Assembly (NCBI RefSeq): GCF_004770615.1
Contig: NZ_RQER01000010.1
Span: 1 to 64,000 of the forward strand
DNA from: Leptospira langatensis
GTDB taxonomy: Bacteria; Spirochaetota; Leptospiria; Leptospirales; Leptospiraceae
Direction of reading: 5' to 3'
DNA length: 64,000 bases
The notes under the pieces were generated by a model. That model worked only from the letters and a program-made list of their open reading frames with translations. It made no database searches and was not told where the DNA came from. Each line of letters begins with the position of its first letter. The first letter of the stretch is position 1. A program made the translations under genes and the position numbers. Of the stretch, positions 50,423 through 59,811 are shown piece after piece.

Positions 50423-52237
50423 TTGGCAACTGCGACTAAAAAGAAATCTTCAGCGCGTCCTAGTAAAACGCAAAAATTGAAGTTTGGACCGAAACCTCAT
50501 CCGGTGAGCATTCAATTCACCGAAGAGATGAAAGGCTTTATTTCTCTTCCAGGCACTTCTTCTTATCAAGAAGACTATGAAGCCGGGAAAAAGGCCGGCA
50601 ATTATCTCATGTTCCATCTCACGATCCGGATCCCTGATACCGAGTTCTTCGTATATGATCCGAATGAAACAGGCGAGGCTATCGGTTGGGTAGAATGTCA
50701 ACCGTTAGGCGGAAGGTTCGAAGTAGAGAAGGGCGTCTTCAATCTATTCGTGGATTCCGGTAAGCCTTCTGCAAACGAGAAGCATATGAAGTATCGTTTG
50801 TTCTTGAAGAATAAATCCGGAAAAAAGATCACTCTGAGCGGATTTAAGAAAGTAGTGGACGACGGCCTCTTGAATATCTGGAGAGATACTTCTACCCTAT
50901 ACACTACCATGTATGAAGGATACGTGGAGGAGAAGGCGGAACCTAAGGCCACGATCATTGGAAAAGGTATATTAAGGATCCTTGAAAAAGATTTTATTAA
51001 GCAAATGACCACTATCCGTTCCAACGGAAGGACTTTCTCCGAAAGAAAGGAAGCGGTCATGAGATTCGGGGATCTATTCTTAGGAAATCTCTGGGAGATT
51101 TACGGTGCCCCGTTCCGAGGCGCAGAACCGGAACTGTGGAGAGAGAGGGACATTCCCGTATTTACTTTGGAAGGAGTGAAAGGAGCCAAGATCTCCCATC
51201 ATCCTTTCGTTACGGAAGATAAGATCTCCGTAAGCCTAATGCGTTTTCAGAAGAAGGAAAGCAAGGATGTTGTCGTCTTGATGCACGGCCTTACCACTTC
51301 TACGGATATGTTCATTATGCCGGAGCATAAGAACCTAGTAACTTATCTCCATGAAAACGGATACGGAGACGTTTGGAGTTTCGATTGGCGGGGAAGTATG
51401 CGCTTCAGCTACAATCTCTTCCCGCATAGATACAATTTGGACGATATCGCGTTGTACGATGTTCCAGCAGCTTTGAAATTAGTTCGAGAAGCTGTCGGTC
51501 CCGGCAAGAGGATCCATTTCGTGGTTCATTGTGTTGGCTCCATCTCCTTCTTCATGAGCTTGTTTGCGGGAAAATTAGAAGGAGTCACTAGCGTTGTTTC
51601 AAATAGTGTTTCTTTAACCCCGAATGTACCTACTTGGTCCAGGATCAAATTGTCCTTCGCCCCTTTTCTTATGGAAGGTGTATTAAGGTTCCCGAATGTG
51701 AATCCTCGCTGGCATTATCTGCCGGGCTTCGCTTCGGGAAAGATCTTGGCAAAATTCGTGAGTCTATTCCATCACGAATGCGACGAGCCTGCCTGCCACA
51801 TGTTGAGCCTGATGTGGGGGACCGGTTGGCCTGCTTGTTATGAGCATGAGAACCTTCCCGATATCACTCATAGAAGAGTGGGGGATCTGTTTGGGGCGAC
51901 TTCTTTGAACTATTATAGGCATATCCGCAAGTCGGTGGGCCGTAAGTCCATGATCAAATACGAGCCTACGGATAAGAGATACGAAGCGCTTCCGAATACT
52001 TATCTGGATGGAGCCTCTAAGGTCAAGATCCCGATGTTGTTCATGACAGGGGATAAGAACAAGGTATTCAAGGATTCTAATATTATCGCTTTCAACACAT
52101 TGAATCGTTTAAATCCGGGAAATAAGAATGAACTCTTTATTGCGAAGGGTTATGGTCACCAGGATACTTTGATGGGTAAGAAGAGCGATACGGATATCTT
52201 TCCGGAGATCGTGAAATTCTTAAGGAAGCATTCGTAA
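50423..52237 (+). CDS. alpha/beta hydrolase with N-terminal extension and Cys nucleophile
   Basis: 604 aa, TTG start after GGGGA. The first 230 residues form a separate beta-rich domain (MKGFISLPGTSSYQEDYEAG, then MFHLTIRIPDTEFFV and GGRFEVEKGVFNLFVD) of the kind found fused or next to GMC oxidases. The hydrolase domain has LMHGLTTS, FDWRGS and then VVHCVGSIS, where the usual nucleophilic Ser is Cys370, as in PHA synthases. The acid is in MTGDKNKVF and the base is the His of GYGHQDTLMG. Acyltransferase or thioester chemistry is possible. It is cotranscribed with the GMC oxidase. Confidence 0.82.
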   Translation: MATATKKKSSARPSKTQKLKFGPKPHPVSIQFTEEMKGFISLPGTSSYQEDYEAGKKAGNYLMFHLTIRIPDTEFFVYDPNETGEAIGWVECQPLGGRFEVEKGVFNLFVDSGKPSANEKHMKYRLFLKNKSGKKITLSGFKKVVDDGLLNIWRDTSTLYTTMYEGYVEEKAEPKATIIGKGILRILEKDFIKQMTTIRSNGRTFSERKEAVMRFGDLFLGNLWEIYGAPFRGAEPELWRERDIPVFTLEGVKGAKISHHPFVTEDKISVSLMRFQKKESKDVVVLMHGLTTSTDMFIMPEHKNLVTYLHENGYGDVWSFDWRGSMRFSYNLFPHRYNLDDIALYDVPAALKLVREAVGPGKRIHFVVHCVGSISFFMSLFAGKLEGVTSVVSNSVSLTPNVPTWSRIKLSFAPFLMEGVLRFPNVNPRWHYLPGFASGKILAKFVSLFHHECDEPACHMLSLMWGTGWPACYEHENLPDITHRRVGDLFGATSLNYYRHIRKSVGRKSMIKYEPTDKRYEALPNTYLDGASKVKIPMLFMTGDKNKVFKDSNIIAFNTLNRLNPGNKNELFIAKGYGHQDTLMGKKSDTDIFPEIVKFLRKHS

Positions 52238-52257
52238 CGCTCTTGGCGATCTAAGAT

Positions 52258-52277
52258 CGAGCCGGATTATCGGCTCG
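52258..52277. terminator. bidirectional stem-loop
   Basis: CGAGCCG (52258-52264), loop GATTAT, CGGCTCG (52271-52277), then ACTCTTTT. It lies between convergent genes and includes the stop region of the minus-strand gene. Confidence 0.6.
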
Positions 52278-53007
52278 ACTCTTTTGCTATCACTGTTTTG
52301 GAAAGATAGAGGATCACGATTGCGGCAAATAGCATGTCCGCGAATACGATCCCAGCCATCCAAGCTTCGGATCGGATCACAAGGGTCATCATTCCCTTTA
52401 CGAAGATCGGCAGAGAGAATAGATTCAAGACTATGATCCCGATTATAAAATTCCTTTTTCCGTGCTCGGCCGGGAACTCGAAGTTCTTTGTGAAAACATA
52501 AGCACCGATGGCCGAAAGGATTGCCTGGATCGCAAATCCTAAGAGAGGAGCAGCGGCGCTGATCCCTAATTCCGGATTAGATGGATCCAAGGATACGATT
52601 GGCCCAATGATTGGCGCGCTAGATAAAGGAAGGAGCTTTAAGTCGTGGTCGTGAACCAGTAGATCCAGAAACCAATGTCCGCTCGCTGCTAAAGCAACTG
52701 CAATATAACGTGTGGCTGAGGAGACTTTCAAAGACTTCAATAGGAAGAAGAATACGATCCCAATGAGGATCCCACCTACAAGAGAGTGAGAATACTGTTG
52801 GCTCAGTAGTTTCATATTTCCTATGTAAAGGAAGGGTAACTCTATCTTCATAAACTCTAAAGGAGGAGAGAAGCCGAAAGGATTCAGGTTTAATACGATC
52901 CAAACCAACTCTACTACTTCTGTAGAGATCAAAAGGATCCAAAGAGGAACGTCTTTGAATTTAGATTTCACTAAAAACGCAGATGATAAGTGTCCGATGC
53001 CAGTCAT
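52267..53007 (-). CDS. multi-pass membrane protein, YdjM-like
   Basis: 246 aa with six to seven hydrophobic segments. GIGHLSSAFLV at the start, QYSHSLVGGILIG (about 70-82) and ASGHWFLDLLVHDHDLKLLP (about 108-127) place conserved His/Asp at membrane edges, as in the YdjM/DUF457 group of predicted membrane-bound metal-dependent hydrolases. That link rests on the H-S and GHWFLD-H motifs only. No known substrate. It lies alone between convergent and divergent neighbours. Confidence 0.65.
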   Translation of the reverse strand: MTGIGHLSSAFLVKSKFKDVPLWILLISTEVVELVWIVLNLNPFGFSPPLEFMKIELPFLYIGNMKLLSQQYSHSLVGGILIGIVFFFLLKSLKVSSATRYIAVALAASGHWFLDLLVHDHDLKLLPLSSAPIIGPIVSLDPSNPELGISAAAPLLGFAIQAILSAIGAYVFTKNFEFPAEHGKRNFIIGIIVLNLFSLPIFVKGMMTLVIRSEAWMAGIVFADMLFAAIVILYLSKTVIAKESSR

Positions 53008-53086
53008 TGGTGACGAAAGATATTAAAAACAATATAATATGCAATAAATAATTTGCTTAAGTATGTAAAGTTTGAAAAATTTGGCC

Positions 53087-53935
53087 ATGGAACACATACT
53101 TATAACGGGTGCGAATTCAGGAGTCGGACTTGCGTTAGCCGAAAAGCTGATCGAGCAAGGTTCCTTTGTATTCGGTAGCGTCCGTTCGAAAAGTCAGGGA
53201 GAGTCACTCTCTTCTAAATTTGGAAAATCATTCTATCCTTTATACTTCGATGTTACCGACGAGGATGCGATCGACAAAGCAGTAAAAGAAGTTGCGAAGG
53301 TGTTAAACGGAAAAGGGTTAAGTGCTCTTGTAAATAATGCTGGTGTAGTAGTTCCGGGGCCTCTCCTGGAAATGCCGGTCTCTTCCTTCAGAGATCAGTT
53401 GGAGATCAACTTGGTCGGTCCTTTTCTTATTTCTCAAAAATTCCTACCGTTGTTAGGCGCACAGAAGGATTGTAAGTTTCCTCCAGGAAGGATCATTAAC
53501 GTGAGCTCATTAAGCGGAGTTCGGACCTTTCCTTTTTTATCGGCGTATTCTGTTTCGAAGCATGGACTGGAAGCCTTGACCAATGGGTTTCGCAGGGAGC
53601 TGAGTCTTTACGGGATCGACGCGATCTCCATTCTTCCGGGAGCGATTTTGACTCCCTTAACGGATAAGATCAACGACACAGTCCGAGATCTGGCTCCTCG
53701 TTCAGTATACAGAGACTCACTTTTAGCCTTTATTCGTTTAAACGAGAGGAAGGCGAACTCGGGAGTTCCCATGTCCAAGGTAGTCGACGCTATCATGCAC
53801 GCTCTACGCAGTTCTCATCCGAAAACTCGATATTTTTTAAAAAGTAGTTTCCTTACCGATACCTTTTTGCCCAAATTCCTTCCGACCCGGATCTTCGATA
53901 AATTAATTTCAAAAGCATTAGGAATTCATGCTTAA
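53087..53935 (+). CDS. short-chain dehydrogenase/reductase
   Basis: 282 aa from ATG 53087; TTG 53072 is an alternative. ILITGANSGVGLALAEKL is the TGxxxGxG cofactor loop, LVNNAGVV the NNAG motif, and Ser of NVSSLSG with YSVSK (Tyr and Lys) the catalytic triad. PGAILTPL follows. SVRSK after the second strand, with basic residues, suggests NADP. The branch resembles sterol/retinol-type SDRs of the classical family. It overlaps the next gene by 8 bp, tying it to the 7TMR-DISM cyclase; the biochemical link is unclear. Confidence 0.87.
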   Translation: MEHILITGANSGVGLALAEKLIEQGSFVFGSVRSKSQGESLSSKFGKSFYPLYFDVTDEDAIDKAVKEVAKVLNGKGLSALVNNAGVVVPGPLLEMPVSSFRDQLEINLVGPFLISQKFLPLLGAQKDCKFPPGRIINVSSLSGVRTFPFLSAYSVSKHGLEALTNGFRRELSLYGIDAISILPGAILTPLTDKINDTVRDLAPRSVYRDSLLAFIRLNERKANSGVPMSKVVDAIMHALRSSHPKTRYFLKSSFLTDTFLPKFLPTRIFDKLISKALGIHA

Positions 53936-56033
53936 TATGACTCACTCTGCCCGCATACTCTTGCTTATTTTCCTGGCTCTGTTCTCTTCTCCTCTTTTGT
54001 CAGAGCCGGATACTTCTCCGGACATAGTTTTGACGGACGAGCAGGATCAATACGATATTCGTAACGCAGTTTCTTTCTTAGTGGATAAGGAAAAGAAACT
54101 CACCATTCAGGATGTCCTAAAAGCGGACCAGGATCATCAATTCCAAAAGTTCGGAAAGACGAACTTTGGTATTACAAATTTTGCATATTGGGTTCGCATC
54201 CCGGTCAAGAATAAGTCCCAAAGGGTCAGGAACTGGTATATGGAGATCAGTCATCCTGTTTTGGATCATGTGGACTTTTATATGCCTAGCGCATCCGGAT
54301 ATTCTCCTAAGTTTTCCGGAGATAAATTACCGTTTCACGAAAGAGAGATCAATCACCGGAATTTTATATTCGAATTGCCTTTCGGACATAACGAGAATGA
54401 AGCAGCGGAGGCCGTTTTTTATCTGAGAGTGGAATCAGAGAGTACGATTTCCCTTCCTCTTGAGATCCTAAGCGAGAAGACATTCGCGAACCGTAATTCC
54501 ACGGAGCAGTTCGTATTCGGTCTTTATTACGGTTTGATCTTCGTGATGGCATTATACAATCTTTTCATCTTCTTCACTGTCCGGGATCTGAGTTATCTTT
54601 TTTACGTATTCTATATAGTCACTTTCGGACTTCTGCAGATGAGCCTAAATGGGATCGCGTTTCAGTTTATCTGGCCGAATTCCGTATGGTTGGCAAGCTA
54701 CGCTCCCACCTTCCTCATTCCTCTCTTGCCTACTTTTGTGATCCTGTTCTCTAGATACTTTTTGATCACATTTGAGTATCTGCCTCGGATCGATAAGGTC
54801 CTTCTTCTGTTTAGTGCTATCGGGCTCGTACTGACCATTGTGTCCATATTCGTGAAGATCTCTTCCGTTTTGGGAATTCTCGCGGTATTTGCCATGCTGA
54901 ATATTCCCCTGATATTGGGATGTGCGATCTATACATTAAGAAAAGGTTATAGACCGGCTATTTATTACCTTACTGCTTGGCTGACTCTCTTGCTTGGCGG
55001 GATCTTGTACGGACTCAAGGCATTTGGAGTGCTGCCGGATATCTTTTTGACGAATTACGGTCTCCAGATCGGTGCGGCGTTGGAAGTGATCCTTCTCTCT
55101 TTCGCACTCGCTTCTCGTATCAATATGATCAAGAAGGAGAAAGAAGAAGCCCAGGCTAAGACCTTAGAGATGCAAAAGATCCTTACGGAGTCCTATGCCA
55201 GATTCGTGCCTAAGGACTTCTTGGCGAGCCTTGGAAAAGAATCCATTTTAGATGTGCGATTGGGGGACCAGATCCAAAAAGAGATGGCAGTTCTCTTTAG
55301 CGATATTCGGTCTTTTACGACTTTATCCGAGCAAATGACCCCTGCCGAGAATTTTAACTTTATCAATTCGTATTTGAGTAGGATGAGCCCGATCATTCAG
55401 CGTCACAACGGTTTCATAGATAAGTTTATCGGCGACGCCATCATGGCTCTATTTCAAAGAAATGTAATAGATGCGGTTGCTGCGGGTGTGGATATGCAAA
55501 GATACCTGAAGGAATACAACGAGCATCGACATCGGCAGGGATACATTCCCATACAGATCGGAGTAGGAATCCATTCCGGTTCCTTGATGCTCGGAACGAT
55601 CGGGGCCGAGGAGAGATTGGAAGGTACTGTGATCTCCGACACTGTGAACCTGGCTTCCAGGATAGAGAGTCTGACGAAGGTATACGGCTCTAGGATCGCA
55701 GTGAGTGAAAGCACAATTGAGGAAGTAAAGAAGGGAGGAAAGTTCAATTTCCGATTCTTGGATCGAGTGAAGGTAAAAGGGAAGCAGAAGCCTGTATCGG
55801 TCTACGAGGTCATAGACGGGGACGAACCGGAATACCAGGATCTGAAGATCAAGACCAGAGAACCGTACGAGAAAGGGGTGAAGGCGTTCTACGCTCATGC
55901 TTTCGACGAGGCAAAGGTCCAGTTCGAGAAAGTGATCTCCTTATTTCCGGACGATAAGGCAACTCAACTTTATTTAAAAAGACTTTATCCGGTCACACAT
56001 TCGGCCAAAGCCATGGAAGAGATCGAAGAATGA
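53928..56033 (+). CDS. 7TMR-DISM receptor with class III adenylate cyclase output
   Basis: 701 aa. Signal peptide to about residue 25, then an extracellular 7TMR-DISMED2-type domain (about 30-185: DIVLTDEQDQYDI, FGITNFAYWVRIPV, PVLDHVDFYMP). Seven membrane segments follow (about 190-395), starting FVFGLYYGLIFVMALYNLFIFF. A coiled linker leads to a cyclase domain (about 430-620): LFSDIRSFTTLSEQM, DKFIGDAIMALF and VISDTVNLASRIE have both metal Asp and the Lys/Asp adenine pair. The C-terminus is TPR-like (PYEKGVKAFYAHAFDEAKVQFEKVISLFP in parts). Likely converts an outside ligand into cAMP. AGGA lies 4 nt before ATG. Confidence 0.9.
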   Translation: MLNMTHSARILLLIFLALFSSPLLSEPDTSPDIVLTDEQDQYDIRNAVSFLVDKEKKLTIQDVLKADQDHQFQKFGKTNFGITNFAYWVRIPVKNKSQRVRNWYMEISHPVLDHVDFYMPSASGYSPKFSGDKLPFHEREINHRNFIFELPFGHNENEAAEAVFYLRVESESTISLPLEILSEKTFANRNSTEQFVFGLYYGLIFVMALYNLFIFFTVRDLSYLFYVFYIVTFGLLQMSLNGIAFQFIWPNSVWLASYAPTFLIPLLPTFVILFSRYFLITFEYLPRIDKVLLLFSAIGLVLTIVSIFVKISSVLGILAVFAMLNIPLILGCAIYTLRKGYRPAIYYLTAWLTLLLGGILYGLKAFGVLPDIFLTNYGLQIGAALEVILLSFALASRINMIKKEKEEAQAKTLEMQKILTESYARFVPKDFLASLGKESILDVRLGDQIQKEMAVLFSDIRSFTTLSEQMTPAENFNFINSYLSRMSPIIQRHNGFIDKFIGDAIMALFQRNVIDAVAAGVDMQRYLKEYNEHRHRQGYIPIQIGVGIHSGSLMLGTIGAEERLEGTVISDTVNLASRIESLTKVYGSRIAVSESTIEEVKKGGKFNFRFLDRVKVKGKQKPVSVYEVIDGDEPEYQDLKIKTREPYEKGVKAFYAHAFDEAKVQFEKVISLFPDDKATQLYLKRLYPVTHSAKAMEEIEE

Positions 56034-56272
56034 TTCTCAAGTAAGAGTCATCTGCTCCCTGGCCTGCATTGCTCTTTCACGTTTTTAAGAAATCTCTTAT
56101 GTTCCGGAGAAGGAGGACATTTTCTTCTTTCCCAAGGAATATATACGTAAATCCTGCACACATACGTGGCTAACATTGTGATGTTTCGAGCGCTTTTTTC
56201 ATCTGTTTTCTACTCCACGTGTGGGCTTGAGTATACTTCTCTTTCCGTTTGCAGGGAATTCTCGGTATAATT

Positions 56273-58336
56273 ATGGCCCGAATAATTCGTATCGTTCTAT
56301 TTTCGGTTCTGCTTTTCTCCGCCACTCCTGGCTTTTCGGATCAGGAAGGGTTAAGCGATATCGTCCTTACTGACAGGCAAGAACAATACGAGATCACCAA
56401 CGAAGTTTCTTTCTATGTGGATCAGGAAAAGAAACTAAAGATTGAGGATATTCTTCGTTTAGATGCGGAGAATCAATTTAAGAAGTTAGGCAAGACCAAT
56501 TTCGGCTTAACGAAGTTTGCATATTGGATCCGTATCCCAATTCGGAATAAATCCAGGAATGTTCGCAATTGGTATTTGGAAGTCCGTCATCCGGTTCTGG
56601 ATCATGTTGACTTTTATCTTCCGAGCGACCAAGGCTACACGGTAAAGCGTTCCGGCGATAAGATCCCGTTCAAGCTGAGAGAGATCAATCATAGAAATTT
56701 TATATTCGAACTTCCTTTAAAGAACGACCAAGGAAAGGAAGAGACCGTTTTTTACATTCGCTCCGAATCCGAGAGCACTGTTTCTTTGCCGATCCAGATC
56801 TTAAGCGAGAAAACTTTCTCTAATCTGAATTCGACGGAACAATTCGTATTCGGGATCTATTACGGGCTCATGTTCGTGATGGCTCTTTATAATTTGTTCA
56901 TCTTCTTTACCGTAAAAGATCTTAGTTATTTCTATTACGTAGTTTATATCTCCGCTTTCGGACTTTTACAGATGAGTTTGAACGGTTTGGCTTTTCAGTA
57001 TGTATGGCCGAATTCGATCTGGTTAGCGAGTTACGCTCCTACCTTTCTGATCCCACTTGTGACAGCTCTTGCGATCATGTTCTCTCGTCACTTCCTGACC
57101 ATGTCGGTGTATCTGCCTAGGGCGAACAAGATCCTTCTTGCCGATAGTATATTCGGTTTTTCGCTTACGATCGTCTCTCTTTTTGCGCAGATATCCTCAA
57201 TACTCTGGTTGATCGCTTTATATGCGATGCATATTGTTCCAACTCTTCTCGCCTGTGCGGTTTATGCATTAAAGAAAGGTTATAAACCTGCGATCTATTA
57301 TTTGATCGGGTGGCTCACCCTTTTGGTAGGGGCTCTTCTTTACGGACTGAAATCTTTTGCAATCGTTCCGGATATTTTCGTGACAGGCTATGGATGGCAG
57401 TTGGGTGCCGGAATGGAAGCTATCTTATTCTCTTTTGCTTTAGCTTCTCGTATCAAGATGATCGAAAAGGAGAAGGAAGACGCGCAAGCGAAAACCTTGC
57501 AGATCCAAAAGACCTTAAACGATTCTTTGGAAATACTCGTACATGAACGCACTAAAACGATAGAAGAGCAAAAGTTAGAGATTGAAAGAAAGGCAAAGAT
57601 GATCGAGAAGGATCTCGCCATTGCTGCAAAGATCCAGATCTCACTTCTTCCTTCCGATCCTCCCAAGTCGCGGAACGTTCGGATCGCATATCGTTGCATT
57701 CCTATGCTACATGTAGGTGGCGATTTCGTAGAGCTGATCGCGGATCGAACGGGAAGGGCTTTCGGGGTCTTTATCTGCGATGTTACGGGCCATGGAACGG
57801 GAGCCGCAATGGTTGCTGCTATGGTCAAGATGGCTCTTGCGGATTGGGTGGATTACCTGAGCGATCCGGGGCATATGCTCTCTAAGATGAGGGCACAGCT
57901 TGTAGGAAAGTTAAATGGTAATTTCTTGACGGCAACTATGATCACCGTCTTTCCCGAGTCGGGACGCCTCTTGATCGCGAATGCGGGCCATCCTGAAACG
58001 ATTATCATTCGAAAAGCGACAGGGGCTTATGAGATGCATAGACCTTCCGGAGTCGCAATTAACGAGTTCCTATCCACTCCACGTTATCAAACCATTCAGA
58101 CGGATCTATCTACCGGGGATAAGTTAGTCTTATATACGGATGGTTTGCCGGAAGCTCGTTCCAAGTCCGGAGAGTTTTATGGAGAAGATAGATTCTGGGC
58201 TTTACTCAAGGAAAACTCCCAGTATGAGCCGGAACGTTTTTGCGCTCAGGTCATCCGTAAGATACAGGATTTTACCGAAGAAGAGCAGAATTCCCACGAC
58301 GATATGGCAATCGTCGTGCTAGAATACGTAGGTTAA
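56273..58336 (+). CDS. 7TMR-DISM receptor with PP2C (SpoIIE) phosphatase output
   Basis: 687 aa from ATG 56273 (a TTG frame starts at 56249). The signal peptide, DISMED2-type domain and seven-TM part match the previous gene block by block (FGLTKFAYWIRIPI, PVLDHVDFYLP, STEQFVFGIYYGLMFVMALYNLFIFF in parts). After the membrane it differs: a coiled coil (about 415-455), then AIAAKIQISLLPSDPP and a PP2C/SpoIIE domain with GGDFVELI, VCDVTGHGTGAAMVAAM written ICDVTGHG here, NAGHPE, LYTDGLPEAR and DDMAIVVL. It should dephosphorylate a Ser/Thr of a STAS-type partner. Confidence 0.9.
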   Translation: MARIIRIVLFSVLLFSATPGFSDQEGLSDIVLTDRQEQYEITNEVSFYVDQEKKLKIEDILRLDAENQFKKLGKTNFGLTKFAYWIRIPIRNKSRNVRNWYLEVRHPVLDHVDFYLPSDQGYTVKRSGDKIPFKLREINHRNFIFELPLKNDQGKEETVFYIRSESESTVSLPIQILSEKTFSNLNSTEQFVFGIYYGLMFVMALYNLFIFFTVKDLSYFYYVVYISAFGLLQMSLNGLAFQYVWPNSIWLASYAPTFLIPLVTALAIMFSRHFLTMSVYLPRANKILLADSIFGFSLTIVSLFAQISSILWLIALYAMHIVPTLLACAVYALKKGYKPAIYYLIGWLTLLVGALLYGLKSFAIVPDIFVTGYGWQLGAGMEAILFSFALASRIKMIEKEKEDAQAKTLQIQKTLNDSLEILVHERTKTIEEQKLEIERKAKMIEKDLAIAAKIQISLLPSDPPKSRNVRIAYRCIPMLHVGGDFVELIADRTGRAFGVFICDVTGHGTGAAMVAAMVKMALADWVDYLSDPGHMLSKMRAQLVGKLNGNFLTATMITVFPESGRLLIANAGHPETIIIRKATGAYEMHRPSGVAINEFLSTPRYQTIQTDLSTGDKLVLYTDGLPEARSKSGEFYGEDRFWALLKENSQYEPERFCAQVIRKIQDFTEEEQNSHDDMAIVVLEYVG

Positions 58337-58421
58337 TATTTCTTTCCTCTATAATTCAGGAAAGTTCTGAAGAAGGACCTACTGCATATCCGATATTTTC
58401 CTTAGCCTTCGAGAACGGATC

Positions 58422-59726
58422 ATGTTAAGCGAGAATAATAGAGCCAGGGTTTATTGGGATATACTCGTATTTGTATGTATATTCTGGGCCTCGCTGGAAT
58501 CTCCTTTGCGGGTCGTTCTTTCTTATGATCAGAACATAATCTTAGTCGGGATCTACTTCTTTGTGGATTCCATTTTTGCCTTAGATATACTCTGGAACTG
58601 TTTCACCCCCGAATATAAGGAAGGAAAATGGATCTTTGCGAGAGCTCAGGTCCTAAGGGATTATTTTAAGACATGGTTCTTAGTGGATCTGATCGCAGCT
58701 CTTCCTTTAGAATATATTACCTTTAAATTATTCGGGATCCAGCAATCCACTCATCCTTATCTCTACCTGCTGCTTGGGATTACCAGGGTCCTAAAGATAT
58801 TTCGCATATCCGATATTATGCACAGGATCAATCTCGCATTCCAGCCTACCCCTGGTGTATTGCGCCTATTCCTTTTCTCGTTTTGGGCTACCTTGATCGC
58901 ACATTGGTGTGCCGTAGGTTGGCTATTTGTGGATAATCTCGCGGATTACCAAACTGGCACGGAAGATTATATCAAGGCGTTATACTGGACCGTCACCACT
59001 ATCGCTACCGTGGGCTACGGAGACATTACTCCTGCTAATAATGTGCAAAGGATCTATACTATTTTTGTAATGATCTTGGGTGCCGGCGTATACGCGACCG
59101 TAATCGGTAACATCGCAAGTATATTAGGAAATCTAGATATAGCTAAAGCAGCCCAACTTAAAAAGATGGCGCAAGTGGACTCCTTCTTAAAAGCGAGAGG
59201 GGTAACGTCCGAATTACGACGCAAGGTAAGAGATTACTATATGTTCATCATTGATAGGGGTTGGGGAGAAGATGAAGGCCATCTTCTGAACGATCTTCCT
59301 ATATCTCTAAGGAGGGATGTGAAGATCCGATTGCATAGGGGTCTACTGGAGAAGGTTCCCTTTCTGAAAGATGCGGATCCTGCCTTAGTTACAAATCTCA
59401 TCTTTTCTCTCAGGCCAACTATCTATTTAAAAGGCGACGTTATTTTTAAAAAAGGGGACATGGGGGATAGCCTTTATATTCTAAGCGAAGGTTCCGTAGA
59501 TATTATCAATGACGACGGAGTCGTATTCCTAACACTCTTAGAAGGACAGTTCTTTGGAGAACTTGCATTGATCAAAGAAGAACCTAGGACTGCCACAATC
59601 CGCACGAACTCGATTTGTGAGATCTATACATTGAGCAAAACAGATTTTAATCGTTCTCTTGAGCTTTTTCCCGAATTTCGTTTGGCGATAGAAAGGTCTG
59701 TCTCAAATATAAAAAAACAGTCATAA
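58422..59726 (+). CDS. cyclic-nucleotide-gated K+ channel (SthK/LliK type)
   Basis: 434 aa. S1-S4 occupy about 10-135 (S4 is short: TRVLKIFRISDIMHRI). S5-pore-S6 spans about 145-230 with the selectivity filter TIATVGYGD. A C-linker of helices (AAQLKKMAQVDSFLKARGV, RKVRDYYMFIIDRGWGEDEG) leads to a cNMP-binding domain (about 310-425), whose phosphate cassette is FFGELALIKEEPRTATIRT (Glu and Arg contacting the nucleotide). Layout and length match the spirochaetal channels SthK and LliK. It opens to cAMP in those; the two cyclases in this window could supply it. Confidence 0.93.
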   Translation: MLSENNRARVYWDILVFVCIFWASLESPLRVVLSYDQNIILVGIYFFVDSIFALDILWNCFTPEYKEGKWIFARAQVLRDYFKTWFLVDLIAALPLEYITFKLFGIQQSTHPYLYLLLGITRVLKIFRISDIMHRINLAFQPTPGVLRLFLFSFWATLIAHWCAVGWLFVDNLADYQTGTEDYIKALYWTVTTIATVGYGDITPANNVQRIYTIFVMILGAGVYATVIGNIASILGNLDIAKAAQLKKMAQVDSFLKARGVTSELRRKVRDYYMFIIDRGWGEDEGHLLNDLPISLRRDVKIRLHRGLLEKVPFLKDADPALVTNLIFSLRPTIYLKGDVIFKKGDMGDSLYILSEGSVDIINDDGVVFLTLLEGQFFGELALIKEEPRTATIRTNSICEIYTLSKTDFNRSLELFPEFRLAIERSVSNIKKQS

Positions 59727-59811
59727 GAATACAATTCGATCCTGAACTTCCGAAAATACTTGACCTCCTTTGCTTTTCCGCTAAAAACTCTGGCGAATAA
59801 AAGGAGAACCT

